64,000 nt of DNA from Fundicoccus_A sp052115865 (GTDB taxonomy: Bacteria > Bacillota > Bacilli > Lactobacillales > Aerococcaceae). Of this stretch, positions 1-8,599 are shown piece after piece; positions within the stretch are counted from its first letter, which is position 1; every line of letters begins with the position of its first letter. The stretch lies in NCBI RefSeq assembly GCF_052115865.1, contig NZ_JBQKME010000001.1, positions 186,001 through 250,000 on the forward strand, written 5' to 3'. Below the pieces are notes generated by a model that saw nothing but the letters and a program-made list of their open reading frames with translations, was not told the DNA's origin and searched no databases. Made by a program: the position numbers and the translations under genes.

Positions 1-1
1 G

Positions 2-1534
2 CTGAATTCAGCAGAGGGGACGCCAGATAATTTATTGAAAACCGCGCAGGGCTTGAAGGAATTAAAAGCGCAAAAAGAGCATCCAACTTTGATGATTGAT
101 TTAGGTGATTTTATCCAAGGCTCATCTTTTGCGACCTATATGTATAAAATTCGCCAATCGGGTACTTTTTTTGCCCAAGCGATGAATGCGATTGGCTATG
201 ACTATCAAATTATTGGTAACCATGAGTTTAATTATGGGGCGGACTACCGCCAAAATGTGTTTGCCGATTTGAATGCGGCTATTTTGAACAGCAATATGGT
301 GACAGCTTCGAACCAGCAAGCTTTCATTGGTCAGCCGTATGCGATTCATGAAATCGATGGCCTGAAAGTTGGGATTATTGGCGCAACGACGCATTATATT
401 CCTAACTGGGAATTACCAGCCCACTATGATGGCATCGAGTTTAAAGATGCTTTCACAACCGTCAAGCACTATGTCAATATCTTGCGCCCACAAGTTGATG
501 TACTAGTCGTCGCCTACCACGGTGGTTTTGAAGCTGACTTAACCGATTTTTCACCGCTAGAAAAATTAACCGGTGAAAACCAAGGGGCGAAAATGTTGCA
601 AGAAATTGATGGCATCGATGTCTTGCTGACCGGTCACCAACACCGTCAAATCAATCAAAAAGTAGGATCCACCTGGGTGGTTCAACCTGGTTTTGGAGGT
701 GAGCTAATCGCCGATATCACCATCACAGTTGACGAGCAGAAAAATGTTCACATCAATGGGCAACTGCACCCGACAACAAATTACACAGAAGATCTGGTCC
801 TAAAACAAACACTCAAAGCCGACCTAGAAGCGGGCAATACTTGGCTGCGAACAGTCATCGGCCACGCGCCCCTGACGCCAACGACCAACGACGTTTTCGA
901 AGCACGCGTATTAGGCCACCCCTACATCGAGATGCTCAACCAAATCCAATTGTACGAAACCAGCGCCCAACTCAGCGCGGTCACACTCGTCAACGACTTT
1001 TTCGCGGCCTTCACGGGGGACATCACCAATGAAATCCTCCTCCTCAGTTATCCTTATTACAACCGCATCGCTAAAGTAAATATCACTGGTTCTGAGTTAA
1101 CTGAAGTGATCGAATATGATTTGGAATATTTAATGCTGAATGACCGGGATGAAATCATCGTCAATCCAACTTACATAGATCCAAAGCCACGCCACTATAA
1201 TTTTGATAGCTATAGCGGGATTCAAGTAACAGTTGATTTAGGTCAGCCGTTTGGACAACGTGTTATTTCTATTATCGATGAATCAACTGGGGAGCCAATT
1301 ATTGCGGATGCCACTTATTCCATTGCACTTTCACAATACCGGGCTGCTGGTGGGGGCGATTATGAGCAGTTTCATGTCGATAAAATTGAATACTTATCTG
1401 AAAATGATGTTGCAGGCTTGTTGGTTGATGCAGTCTCAGGCAAGATTCAATTAGATTGGGAGGCGATTAATCGTAACTACCGCCATTGGAACTACCAACC
1501 TCCATACCCATTATTCAAATACCCACTTGACTAA
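2..1534 (+). CDS. Bifunctional metallophosphatase / 5'-nucleotidase, 5'-truncated by window edge
   Basis: The reading frame is open from base 2, so the gene starts upstream of the window; a TTG at base 35 is an internal leucine, not the start. Seen: an N-terminal metallophosphoesterase domain with LGDFIQG, the GNHEFNYG metal-binding motif and a GHQH motif, then a C-terminal 5'-nucleotidase domain (about the last 230 residues, with YNRIAKVNITG and AAGGGDYEQF). Family knowledge: these enzymes dephosphorylate nucleoside 5'-monophosphates or 2',3'-cyclic nucleotides, usually outside the membrane. Whether this copy has a signal peptide cannot be seen because the N-terminus is missing. The promoter of the next gene overlaps its 3' end. 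Confidence 0.9.
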   Translation: MNSAEGTPDNLLKTAQGLKELKAQKEHPTLMIDLGDFIQGSSFATYMYKIRQSGTFFAQAMNAIGYDYQIIGNHEFNYGADYRQNVFADLNAAILNSNMVTASNQQAFIGQPYAIHEIDGLKVGIIGATTHYIPNWELPAHYDGIEFKDAFTTVKHYVNILRPQVDVLVVAYHGGFEADLTDFSPLEKLTGENQGAKMLQEIDGIDVLLTGHQHRQINQKVGSTWVVQPGFGGELIADITITVDEQKNVHINGQLHPTTNYTEDLVLKQTLKADLEAGNTWLRTVIGHAPLTPTTNDVFEARVLGHPYIEMLNQIQLYETSAQLSAVTLVNDFFAAFTGDITNEILLLSYPYYNRIAKVNITGSELTEVIEYDLEYLMLNDRDEIIVNPTYIDPKPRHYNFDSYSGIQVTVDLGQPFGQRVISIIDESTGEPIIADATYSIALSQYRAAGGGDYEQFHVDKIEYLSENDVAGLLVDAVSGKIQLDWEAINRNYRHWNYQPPYPLFKYPLD

Positions 1535-1555
1535 ACAGAGTCAATATAGTACAAT
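1527..1555 (+). promoter_or_regulatory. Sigma-A promoter for the DUF896 gene
   Basis: TTGACT at 1527-1532 and TACAAT at 1550-1555 are separated by exactly 17 bases. The -35 box overlaps the last codons of the upstream nucleotidase. It would place the transcript start about 45 bases before the DUF896 start codon. Confidence 0.65.
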
Positions 1556-1607
1556 TAAGAAGTTGTGTAAGCAATGATATTTATTTTAAAAGAAGGAAGT
1601 GAAAGCA

Positions 1608-1946
1608 ATGCACATGGAATTAGTTTTAGATGGCATTAATTATTTTGCGAAAAAAGAAAAGTTTTACGGCTTGGACGAGAGAGAAAAAGACTTGCAAGCA
1701 GAATTACGAGATGAATATTTACGCTTATTCCGCATGGCTTTTTCCGATCAAATTGAGCACGTGAAAGTGGTCGACATCGAAGGCACGGACGTGACACCGG
1801 CAAAAATGAAAGCCATCCAACGTGGCAAACAAATTCACGGCCGCCATTTGGATGCAAAAGCGAAATCCGAAAAAGCTGCGATGGAAGACCTCATTGCCAA
1901 AGCACAAGCCTTTCTCGACGAATGCGATGAAAAATCAAATAAATAA
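1608..1946 (+). CDS. DUF896 / UPF0291 (YnzC-like) family protein
   Basis: Small soluble protein with the DUF896 core: LRDEYLRLFRMAF, then KVVDIEGTDVTP and a KMKAIQ segment. Members of this Firmicute family are short helical-hairpin proteins of unsettled function. A GTG at 1599 is directly abutted by the Shine-Dalgarno AAGGAAG (1592-1598), so the ATG at 1608, about 9 bases after it, is the better start; an ATG at 1614 is also possible. The C-terminal third (KAKSEKAAMEDLIAKAQAFL) looks like an added helix. At about 112 residues it is longer than the 70-80 residues usual for YnzC. Own promoter and terminator indicate a single-gene unit. Confidence 0.8.
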   Translation: MHMELVLDGINYFAKKEKFYGLDEREKDLQAELRDEYLRLFRMAFSDQIEHVKVVDIEGTDVTPAKMKAIQRGKQIHGRHLDAKAKSEKAAMEDLIAKAQAFLDECDEKSNK

Positions 1947-1950
1947 TTTT

Positions 1951-1978
1951 AAAAACCTCGTTGAACGAGGTTTTTTGT
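1951..1978 (+). terminator. Rho-independent terminator after DUF896 gene
   Basis: A short stem AACCTCGTT / AACGAGGTT is followed by TTTTTTGTTT, starting a few bases after the DUF896 stop codon. Confidence 0.85.
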
Positions 1979-2100
1979 TTGGGGAAATTTAGGGGGTGGG
2001 GTGGAGGTGAAGGGGGGCCGTTTAAAATGGTGGGAATCTATTGGATCTGACGAGAAATTGGGTTCTTAGGCGTCAGCAAGTTGGGCATATGCCACCACTA

Positions 2101-2178
2101 ATGGCCAAAAACTGGTTAAAGTTGGCCGCATTCCTTCGTCACTGGCCATAAATTGGAGGAAGTTGGCCAAATTCCAAA
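2101..2178. repeat. Two-unit 41-bp tandem repeat with TGGCCA arms
   Basis: TGGCCA starts at 2102 and again at 2143, a 41-base step. Each unit reads TGGCCA, an A/T-rich stretch, AAGTTGGCC and then ATTCC, so GGCCA and TTGGCC can pair within a unit. It lies between the DUF896 terminator and a second array of unrelated sequence. No open reading frame or promoter is evident in 1981-2200. Confidence 0.6.
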
Positions 2179-2204
2179 GTAGCATATCCTGAAAAATGTT
2201 TCTA

Positions 2205-2412
2205 TCAACCTGATCAGACGAACCCTGCCTTATATCCGTCTAACCCTTGCCTGATCAGACGAAAACCTAAATCATATTCGTCAGATCCCCGCCTGATTAG
2301 ACGAACCCCTGCCACAAATCCGTCTAATCCCTGCCTAATCAGACGAACCCCAGTCTTATATCCGTCTAATCCCCGGCTGATTAGACGAACTCCTGCCTGA
2401 AATCCATCCGAT
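2205..2412. repeat. 41/42-bp palindromic tandem array, TAGACGAA family (5 units)
   Basis: TGATCAGACGAA-like motifs start at 2211, 2252, 2294, 2336 and 2378, giving steps of 41, 42, 42 and 42 bases; a decayed sixth unit follows. The best unit forms a perfect 9-bp stem, CGTCTAATC (2363-2371) with GATTAGACG (2379-2387), around a 7-base loop. There is no T-tract, so it is not a normal terminator. It sits between two convergent genes that each have their own terminator. The core TAGACGAA is shared with the 42-bp array at 9.7-10.2 kb. Confidence 0.85.
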
Positions 2413-2492
2413 TCCCAAGTTTATTGGCACCATACGACTCTCATGCTAACAGTTTTTCCAAATTGTCTCCACCCACGTTAACACCTCAACTC

Positions 2493-2530
2493 AAAAAAGC
2501 CCCCAAACTCACAAAAGAGTTTGGGGGCTT
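2493..2530 (-). terminator. Terminator of the NCS2 permease gene
   Basis: On the minus strand AAGCCCCCAAACTC and GAGTTTGGGGGCTT form a long GC-rich stem followed by TTTTTT, 15 bases after the permease stop. Confidence 0.9.
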
Positions 2531-2544
2531 ACATCTTTATATTC

Positions 2545-4002
2545 CTATAAAGTAGCCATGATAATAAAGTTCAGAATAAATAATACGATTGATACCCAAA
2601 GGATCCAGTGAACTTCACGTGCTTTACCTTGAACAATTTTTACTAAACCGTAAACGATAAAGCCGGCTGCAATTCCGTAAGAAATGGAATAAGTTAAGCC
2701 CATAAAGATTGATGCAAAGAAGGCAGGAGCAGCTTCAGCAAAGTCGTTCCAATTGATATCACCAAATGAACCTACCATTAAAATACCCACAATGATTAAA
2801 GCTGGAGCTGTTGCAGCTGCTGGAACCACGCTAATTAATGGTGCTGCAAAAGCAGATAAGACGAAACAAATTGCAGTAACCACAGCGGTTAAACCTGTAC
2901 GACCACCTGCACCAATACCAGCTGCAGACTCGACGTAAGTGGTTGTATTTGATGTTCCGAATAAAGCACCAATAATTGTACCAATGGAGTCACCGAACAA
3001 GGCTTTATCCATTTTAGAACTGAAACCTGAACCTTCAGCTAAAGCTTTTTCATCTTCAGCAGAGAAAATACCTGTTTTACGACCTGTACCAATAAATGTT
3101 CCGATAGTATCGAAAATATCAGAAAGTGAGAAAGCAAAAATCGTCATCAATACCAATGGTAAGCGGGAAGCATCACCAAATAATGAAGGCAGACCTTCAG
3201 GCTTAAAGATTACTAAGAATGTTTGACTTAAATCAGCGAAAGCATTAGCTAATGAGTTGCCAGCAAAGTCAATTGCAGATAGGTCAACTACACCTACGAC
3301 AATGGCTAATAAGGTTGTCACAACAATTCCGACTAACATATCACCTTTAACCTTGCGTAACATTAAAGCAATGGTTAAAAATAATCCAAACACCGCAACT
3401 AAAGTAGCCGGATTAGTAAAATCAGCTAAAGCTGGTAGGGTACCTGAGTTTGCGACAATGGTGTTAATACCGCCTTCTAAGTTAGCGGCAGCTGGAGCAG
3501 CGTTATTTATTGAAAGGATTTGTGGCCCTTCAACGGTAAAAGTAAGTAAATCTGCGTTTTTAATCCCAACATAACCGATGAAAACACCGATACCTGCAGA
3601 AATCGCATGTTGTAGAGATTCTGGAATGGCAGTGATTAATAATTTACGAACTTTCGTTACCGTAAGTAATACGTTTAACACACCACATAAAAAGACCATT
3701 GATAGTGCTTCTTGCCAAGTGAATCCAAGCCCAAAAACGACTGTAAAAGTGAAAAATGCATTTAATCCCATTCCTGGTGCCAATGCATAAGGAACGTTCG
3801 CAATTAAACCAATCGCTAAAGTTGATGCTGCCGCAGCGAAAATGGTTGCTAAAAAGACAGCTTGACTTGGCATGCCGGTTTGCGACAACATTGCCGGGTT
3901 AACGAAAATGATGTAGGACATTGCCAAAAATGTTGTGATACCTGCTGTAATTTCTCTTGCGACCGTTGTATTGTTTTCCTTTAATTTAAAAAAGTTTTCC
4001 AC
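2545..4002 (-). CDS. NCS2-family purine permease (AzgA/PbuG/PbuO type)
   Basis: A 485-residue polytopic membrane protein with about 12 hydrophobic segments. The N-terminus has EITAGITTFLAMSYIIFVNP and the conserved APGMGLNAFF motif near residue 75; another conserved stretch is SDIFDTIGTFIGTGRKTG, and GTSNTTTYVESAAGIGAGG marks the second conserved half of the AzgA branch. Family members import adenine, guanine or hypoxanthine by proton symport. The start ATG is preceded by AGGAGGC. A PurBox-like site about 100 bases upstream supports purine control. Exact substrate (PbuG-like or PbuO-like) cannot be decided from sequence alone. Confidence 0.9.
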   Translation of the reverse strand: MENFFKLKENNTTVAREITAGITTFLAMSYIIFVNPAMLSQTGMPSQAVFLATIFAAAASTLAIGLIANVPYALAPGMGLNAFFTFTVVFGLGFTWQEALSMVFLCGVLNVLLTVTKVRKLLITAIPESLQHAISAGIGVFIGYVGIKNADLLTFTVEGPQILSINNAAPAAANLEGGINTIVANSGTLPALADFTNPATLVAVFGLFLTIALMLRKVKGDMLVGIVVTTLLAIVVGVVDLSAIDFAGNSLANAFADLSQTFLVIFKPEGLPSLFGDASRLPLVLMTIFAFSLSDIFDTIGTFIGTGRKTGIFSAEDEKALAEGSGFSSKMDKALFGDSIGTIIGALFGTSNTTTYVESAAGIGAGGRTGLTAVVTAICFVLSAFAAPLISVVPAAATAPALIIVGILMVGSFGDINWNDFAEAAPAFFASIFMGLTYSISYGIAAGFIVYGLVKIVQGKAREVHWILWVSIVLFILNFIIMATL

Positions 4003-4093
4003 TTAAAGCCTCCTAAAAGAATTTTATAAACAAATTATAACGAAAACTTTAGGAAGTTCAAACTAAAATCAAACCTTTTAAAATAAATATCTT

Positions 4094-4111
4094 CAAACGT
4101 TCGTGTTTTTA
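4094..4111 (-). promoter_or_regulatory. PurBox-like operator between divergent permease and phosphoesterase genes
   Basis: The minus strand reads AAAACACGAACGTTTG, close to the Bacillus PurR box (CGAAC core in an A/T-rich frame, as in AAACACGAACATT). It lies upstream of the permease and just upstream of the -35 region of the divergent gene. Only one box was found; PurR sites are usually paired, so this is moderate evidence. Confidence 0.45.
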
Positions 4112-4134
4112 GATAAATGCTTGAAACCAACTTA

Positions 4135-4143
4135 TGCTATAAT
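4135..4143 (+). promoter_or_regulatory. Extended -10 promoter for the phosphoesterase-tex unit
   Basis: TGC directly precedes TATAAT (4138-4143), an extended -10 element. No good -35 lies 17 bases upstream. It is 35 bases before the GTG start at 4178. Confidence 0.55.
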
Positions 4144-4177
4144 AAAGGGTAGTGACTTTTAAAGGAGGTAGGAGGCC

Positions 4178-4897
4178 GTGACAAAAGAACTAGCCTTTGT
4201 TGTTGGAGATATCCATGGAATGAACACAGCATTAGAAGCTTTACTAGAAAATTGGGATAAAAACACGCAAGAATTAATTTTTGTGGGAGACTACACTGAT
4301 CGAGGTGAAGATTCAGCGGCTACCCTCAAAAAAGTTTATGCCCTCCAGCAAGAGCATGGAGCGATTTGCTTGCGTGGCAATCACGAGCAACTATTTCTTG
4401 ATTTTCTAAACCATCCTAATATGAAATGGGAACTCTACCAAAGGAACGGCGGGGCAACGACTTTGAGCAATATTTTGAATGTGCCCGAAAGTCAGATCAA
4501 TGCCTTTAATGCTGACCACTTAGCCAAAGAAGTCATGCAAACTCTCCCTTGGTTAAAGGCTTGGTTAGAAAACCTTCCTTATTATTATGAATTTGGTGAT
4601 TTTATTATTGTACATGCCGGAGTCGACTTAAGTCTAGAGGACTGGAAAGACACCAAGCCTTATGATTTTATTTGGATCCGTGATCCTTTCCATGATGGCG
4701 AAAATAACACCAACCGTACCATCATTTTTGGTCACACGCCAACGGTGAACCTAAATCAATCAGTTTCCATTTGGAAAAAAGACAATAAAATTGGTATTGA
4801 TACGGCAGCGGTTTATGGAGGTCGTCTAACGGCTATTACGATTGATCAACACCAACATCTTGAGACCTATCAAATTGAAACACAAAAGGAGAATTAA
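4178..4897 (+). CDS. Metallophosphoesterase, serine/threonine phosphatase / Ap4A-hydrolase-like
   Basis: A 239-residue cytoplasmic calcineurin-like phosphoesterase. Seen in order: GDIHG (residues 9-13), GDYTDRGED, GNHE, HAGVD and GHTP, the full metal-binding set of the PPP-type phosphatases. Family members hydrolyse phosphoserine/threonine or diadenosine polyphosphates; the substrate here is not resolved. It starts at a GTG behind a strong AAAGGAGG. Its stop is 3 bases before tex, so the two are probably cotranscribed and translationally coupled. Confidence 0.85.
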   Translation: MTKELAFVVGDIHGMNTALEALLENWDKNTQELIFVGDYTDRGEDSAATLKKVYALQQEHGAICLRGNHEQLFLDFLNHPNMKWELYQRNGGATTLSNILNVPESQINAFNADHLAKEVMQTLPWLKAWLENLPYYYEFGDFIIVHAGVDLSLEDWKDTKPYDFIWIRDPFHDGENNTNRTIIFGHTPTVNLNQSVSIWKKDNKIGIDTAAVYGGRLTAITIDQHQHLETYQIETQKEN

Positions 4898-4900
4898 CGC

Positions 4901-7075
4901 ATGGAAGTTACCACAGATAGCAATGCTATTATTAAACAAATTAGTCAAGAAGTGAAAATCAGCCAACCACAAATTCAAGTGGTTCTAGATTTGTTGAATG
5001 ATGGCAAAACCATCCCATTTATTGCCCGTTACCGAAAGGAATTAACGGGTTCTTTAGATGAAGTACAGATTCACGACATTCAACAACGCTACAATTACGT
5101 TGAGCAACTAAATGAACGGAAAGAAGAAGTTCACCGCTTAATCGACGAGCAAGGAAAACTAACCGAAGAGCTAGTTGAACAAATAAATATCGCTGCGACA
5201 CTTCAACAAATCGAAGATATTTACAGACCTTACAAGCAAAAACGCCGTACCAAAGCCATGATTGCCATTGAAAATGGCTTGCAACCTTTAGCAGACTGGA
5301 TTTTAGATCCGGATGATAATGCAGAAACACTAGAGAAAAAAGCAGCGTTATTTATTAATGAAGAGGTTGTAGGGGTTGAAGAGGCTCTGGCGGGAGCGCA
5401 TGAAATATTGGCGCAGGATGTGTCGGAAAGGGCGGAATACCGTGAGTTTATGCGGAAGTTTTTCCGATATAATGCCGAATTGGTGACCTCTGAAAAGGAT
5501 GCGAGCTTGGATCCGCAGGGTGTTTACCAAATGTACTATGATTACCAGGAACAAATTCAAAAAGTTCGGGAATATCAAGTATTGGCGATTAATCGGGCGG
5601 AAAAAGAAGACGTTATTTCGGTGAAGATTGAAGTGAATCCTGTAGGGGCGCAAAATTATATGGAGAAGCGTCATATTCCGGAAGGTTTGTCCGAAGCGAA
5701 AGCTGATTTTGTACGTACTGCAATTGAAGATGCCTATAAACGATTTATTAAACCTGCGATTGAACGTGAAATCCGTAATGAGTTAAATGAAAAAGCAGAC
5801 AAGCAGGCTATTTCGGTCTTTAGTGAAAACTTACGTAATTTGCTGCTGCAACCACCATTGAAAGGTTATGTGATTCTTGGTTTTGACCCGGCTTACCGGA
5901 CTGGTTGTAAGTTGGCAATCATTGATGCGACAGGTCGCGTTTTAGATAAGGCGATTATTTACCCGCATAATGGGGAAGGTGCTCGTCAACGGGCAAAAGC
6001 TGAATTGAAAGAGTTGATTCAAAGCTTTGCGATTGAGGTCATTGCGATTGGGAACGGGACAGCCAGCCGTGAATCCGAACAATTTGTGAGTGAAGTGGTG
6101 AGTGAAATTGACCGTGAAGTTCGCTTTATCGTTGTGAGTGAAGCAGGGGCTTCTGTCTATTCGGCTTCGAAAATTGCTCGTGAGGAGTTTCCAGATTTTC
6201 AAGTAGAAGAGCGGAGTGCTGTTTCGATTGCCCGTCGTTTACAAGATCCATTGGCGGAATTGATTAAAATTGATCCGAAATCGATGGGGGTTGGCCAATA
6301 CCAACACGATGTGGCGCAAAATATGCTGAACAATGAGTTGGATTTTGTGATTAATATGACGGTTAACCAAGTCGGTGTGGATATTAATACTGCCTCGGTG
6401 CCACTCTTGCAGCATGTGTCCGGTTTAACGGCAGCAACAGCTGAAAATATTGTTGCTATGCGGAATGAAAATGGGTCATTTACAAACCGTAAGCAAATTA
6501 AGTCGGTGAAGCGTTTAGGTCCAAAAACATATGAGCAAGCGGTTGGTTTCTTACGAATTTTAAATGGTGAAAATCCTTTAGACCAAACCAGCATTCACCC
6601 TGAATCTTATCCGACTGCCATGGCGGTATTGGATCAATTGAATCTTGATGTTGAGGAAATCGGAAGTGACGAAGCGATTGTGAAATTGAATCAATTAGAT
6701 CGGGTAGCTTTCATTGCTCAACATGCGATTGGTGAAGAAACCTTAAACGATATTATTGAAGGATTAAAAAATCCGCTACACGATATTCGTGACCAACAGG
6801 ACGCTCCGATTTTACGTTCGGATGTTTTAACGATTGACGACTTGGAAGTGGGCATGCAATTACAAGGGGTTGTCCGTAATGTGGTGGACTTTGGTGCCTT
6901 CGTTGACATCGGTGTGAAAGAAGACGGCTTGATTCATATTTCGAAATTATCTAAGCAGTTTATTAAACATCCGTCGGAAGCCGTTGCCGTTGGTGATATT
7001 GTTGACATCGAAGTATTATCAGTGGATAAGAAAGCACAGAGAATTGGTTTAAAACGTGTATTTACGAAGAAATAA
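4901..7075 (+). CDS. tex: Tex-family transcription accessory / RNA-binding protein
   Basis: A 724-residue protein of the Tex/YhgF family and of normal length. Seen: an N-terminal Tex domain (IPFIARYRKELTGSLDE), a YqgF/RNase-H-like domain (ILGFDPAYRTGCKLA), a helix-hairpin-helix region (LLQHVSGLTAATAENIV and RLGPKTYEQAVGFLRI), and a C-terminal S1 domain (GMQLQGVVRNVVDFGAFVDI to RIGLKRVF). Family knowledge: Tex binds nucleic acids and acts in transcription and stress tolerance; it is widely conserved. It is the second gene of a two-gene unit with the phosphoesterase. A copy of the AATAAATATCGCTGC motif lies inside the coding sequence at 5182-5196. Confidence 0.95.
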   Translation: MEVTTDSNAIIKQISQEVKISQPQIQVVLDLLNDGKTIPFIARYRKELTGSLDEVQIHDIQQRYNYVEQLNERKEEVHRLIDEQGKLTEELVEQINIAATLQQIEDIYRPYKQKRRTKAMIAIENGLQPLADWILDPDDNAETLEKKAALFINEEVVGVEEALAGAHEILAQDVSERAEYREFMRKFFRYNAELVTSEKDASLDPQGVYQMYYDYQEQIQKVREYQVLAINRAEKEDVISVKIEVNPVGAQNYMEKRHIPEGLSEAKADFVRTAIEDAYKRFIKPAIEREIRNELNEKADKQAISVFSENLRNLLLQPPLKGYVILGFDPAYRTGCKLAIIDATGRVLDKAIIYPHNGEGARQRAKAELKELIQSFAIEVIAIGNGTASRESEQFVSEVVSEIDREVRFIVVSEAGASVYSASKIAREEFPDFQVEERSAVSIARRLQDPLAELIKIDPKSMGVGQYQHDVAQNMLNNELDFVINMTVNQVGVDINTASVPLLQHVSGLTAATAENIVAMRNENGSFTNRKQIKSVKRLGPKTYEQAVGFLRILNGENPLDQTSIHPESYPTAMAVLDQLNLDVEEIGSDEAIVKLNQLDRVAFIAQHAIGEETLNDIIEGLKNPLHDIRDQQDAPILRSDVLTIDDLEVGMQLQGVVRNVVDFGAFVDIGVKEDGLIHISKLSKQFIKHPSEAVAVGDIVDIEVLSVDKKAQRIGLKRVFTKK

Positions 7076-7102
7076 AGAGATATTTATTAGGGGTGGGCTT
7101 GA

Positions 7103-8176
7103 ATGCAAAAAGTGAAGGCTTTGCAAAAAGGGGATAAAGTTGCGATTGTGAGTTTGTCCAGTGGGGTGTTGGGGGAGGAATCGTCCCAGCATCAACTCGC
7201 TTTAGGTTTGGAGCGCCTGCGGGCCTTCGGCCTTGAGCCGGTTGTGATGCCGAATGCCCTGAAAGGCATCGATTTTTTAAATAAATATCCCCAAAAACGC
7301 GCTGAAGATTTAAAAGCTGCTTTTTTGGATGAAGAAATTAAAGGGATTATTTGTAGCATTGGTGGAGACGACACTTATCGTTTGACTGAGTTTTTGCTGG
7401 AAGATGCGGAATTTGTTGAGGCGGTCGTTAAGCAGCCAAAGCTTTTCACTGGATTTTCGGATACAACTGTCAATCATTTAATGTTTTACCGCTTAGGAAT
7501 GGTGAGTTTTTACGGGCTTAATTTTCTCAATGACTTGGCTGAGTTGGGACCGGAGATGTTGCCTTATAGTCGGCAAACTTTTGAACGTTATTTCGGGGAC
7601 GAATCGCCTTACGTTATTGAATCGAGTTCGATTTGGTACGAAGAACGGACTGATTTTTCTGTCGCTGAATTGGGCGTCCAGCGTGTGTCACATGAAGAAT
7701 TGCAGGGACATGAAGTCTTGCGAGGCGAAGGACGGATTCAAGGGGCTTTGCTAGGAGGTTGCCTGGAAAGTTTGTATGAATTGCTGGAAGGCGAACGTTA
7801 TCCAGACCAAGCGGTGGTTAGCAAACGTTATCGGCTGTTTCCAGAAGTGGATGAGTGGAAAGGGAAGTTGTTCTTTTTTGAAACGAGTGAAGAAAAGCCG
7901 GAACCTGCTTTGTTTCGCAAGATGTTAATGCGATTTAAGGAATGGGGGATTTTTGAGCAAGTTAGTGGTTTAATTGTAGGTAAGCCGCAAAACAATGTCT
8001 ATTACGAGGAATATAAGACGGTCTTGCTTGAAGTGACTGCCGATGAAGATTTACCGATTTTGTACAATATGAATTTCGGTCATGCATATCCACGCGCTGT
8101 ATTGCCCTACGGTTTGCAGGCTGTCTTGGATTGCGAGAAAAAACATTTGGAAATGCTTGAAGGAATGTTTGCGTGA
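7103..8176 (+). CDS. S66-family LD-carboxypeptidase (LdcA/MccF-like)
   Basis: A 357-residue protein with the S66 layout: GDKVAIVSLSSG at the N-terminus, IICSIGGDDTYRLTEFL, and the nucleophile motif GFSDTT with Ser119; a late FGHAYPRAVLPYG segment supplies the usual C-terminal histidine. Family members cleave L,D-peptide bonds in murein peptides (LdcA) or detoxify microcin C-like peptides (MccF). The longer length and GGDD motif fit the MccF-like subgroup, but the role is not settled. It follows tex by 27 bases, with GGGGTGG as ribosome binding site, and has no obvious signal peptide. Confidence 0.85.
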   Translation: MQKVKALQKGDKVAIVSLSSGVLGEESSQHQLALGLERLRAFGLEPVVMPNALKGIDFLNKYPQKRAEDLKAAFLDEEIKGIICSIGGDDTYRLTEFLLEDAEFVEAVVKQPKLFTGFSDTTVNHLMFYRLGMVSFYGLNFLNDLAELGPEMLPYSRQTFERYFGDESPYVIESSSIWYEERTDFSVAELGVQRVSHEELQGHEVLRGEGRIQGALLGGCLESLYELLEGERYPDQAVVSKRYRLFPEVDEWKGKLFFFETSEEKPEPALFRKMLMRFKEWGIFEQVSGLIVGKPQNNVYYEEYKTVLLEVTADEDLPILYNMNFGHAYPRAVLPYGLQAVLDCEKKHLEMLEGMFA

Positions 8177-8216
8177 GTGGTTTGTAGTTTGTTTCTGCTT
8201 TTGGGGCGATTGCTGA

Positions 8217-8246
8217 TTGACAAGCTGGCGCTTTATAAAGTACAAT
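8217..8246 (+). promoter_or_regulatory. Promoter of tRNA-Leu
   Basis: A perfect TTGACA (8217-8222) and TACAAT (8241-8246) are spaced by 18 bases, ending 34 bases before the mature tRNA 5' end. Confidence 0.75.
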
Positions 8247-8280
8247 TAAGGTTGTGCTCGTAAGGCACCTTTCCAGTCCC

Positions 8281-8362
8281 GCGGTCGTGGCGGAATGGCA
8301 GACGCGCTATCTTGAGGGGGTAGTGAACAATGTTCGTGTGGGTTCAAGTCCCATCGACCGCA
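8281..8362 (+). tRNA. tRNA-Leu (anticodon GAG)
   Basis: The acceptor arms GCGGTCG (8281-8287) and CGACCGC (8355-8361) pair fully, with discriminator A at 8362 and no encoded CCA. The anticodon arm is CTATC, loop TTGAGGG, GGTAG, giving anticodon GAG for CUC/CUU. A long variable arm (around TGAACAATGTTCG) marks it as class II, and the T arm carries GGTTCAAGTCCC. It stands alone with its own promoter. Confidence 0.95.
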
Positions 8363-8403
8363 TTAATATTTATGTGAAAAGCCTATGAATGTCGGTAAGT
8401 GTA

Positions 8404-8449
8404 GTGCACCCCGAAAGTTGGATTTTTAACTCTAACTTTCGGGGGTCAC
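8404..8449. mobile_element. Abutting IS3-family-like terminal inverted repeats (minimal relic)
   Basis: GTGCACCCCGAAAGTTGGA (8404-8422) and TCTAACTTTCGGGGGTCAC (8431-8449) are inverted copies matching at 16 of 19 positions, separated by 8 bases. Ends of the form GTGACCCCCGAAAGTTAGA are typical of IS3/IS150-group elements in lactic acid bacteria. No transposase lies between them, so this is either an internally deleted element or a reused palindrome. It follows the tRNA by 40 bases and could also act as a weak terminator stem, though without a T-tract. Confidence 0.55.
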
Positions 8450-8599
8450 CTCAAAGTCGATGTTTGTGGGCTTTTTTGCATTGAGATTGGATAAGAAATA
8501 TTTATATTTTGTTAGTGTTTCGAGTGTTAAAATGTTAGTATGAAAGTGGATTGAAGTGAAAAGATTCACTAGGTGAAGTTGTCTTGTGGAGTTGAGGAG

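Noticed and set aside
1599..1607. GTG start for the DUF896 gene
   Set aside because: The Shine-Dalgarno directly abuts this GTG; the ATG at 1608 has proper spacing.
2205..2412. Bidirectional terminator cluster for the convergent genes
   Set aside because: Both genes already have typical terminators, and the repeat stems lack T-tracts.
2753..3790. Plus-strand frames opposite the purine permease
   Set aside because: Shadow frames of a well-supported membrane protein gene; no ribosome sites and no family.
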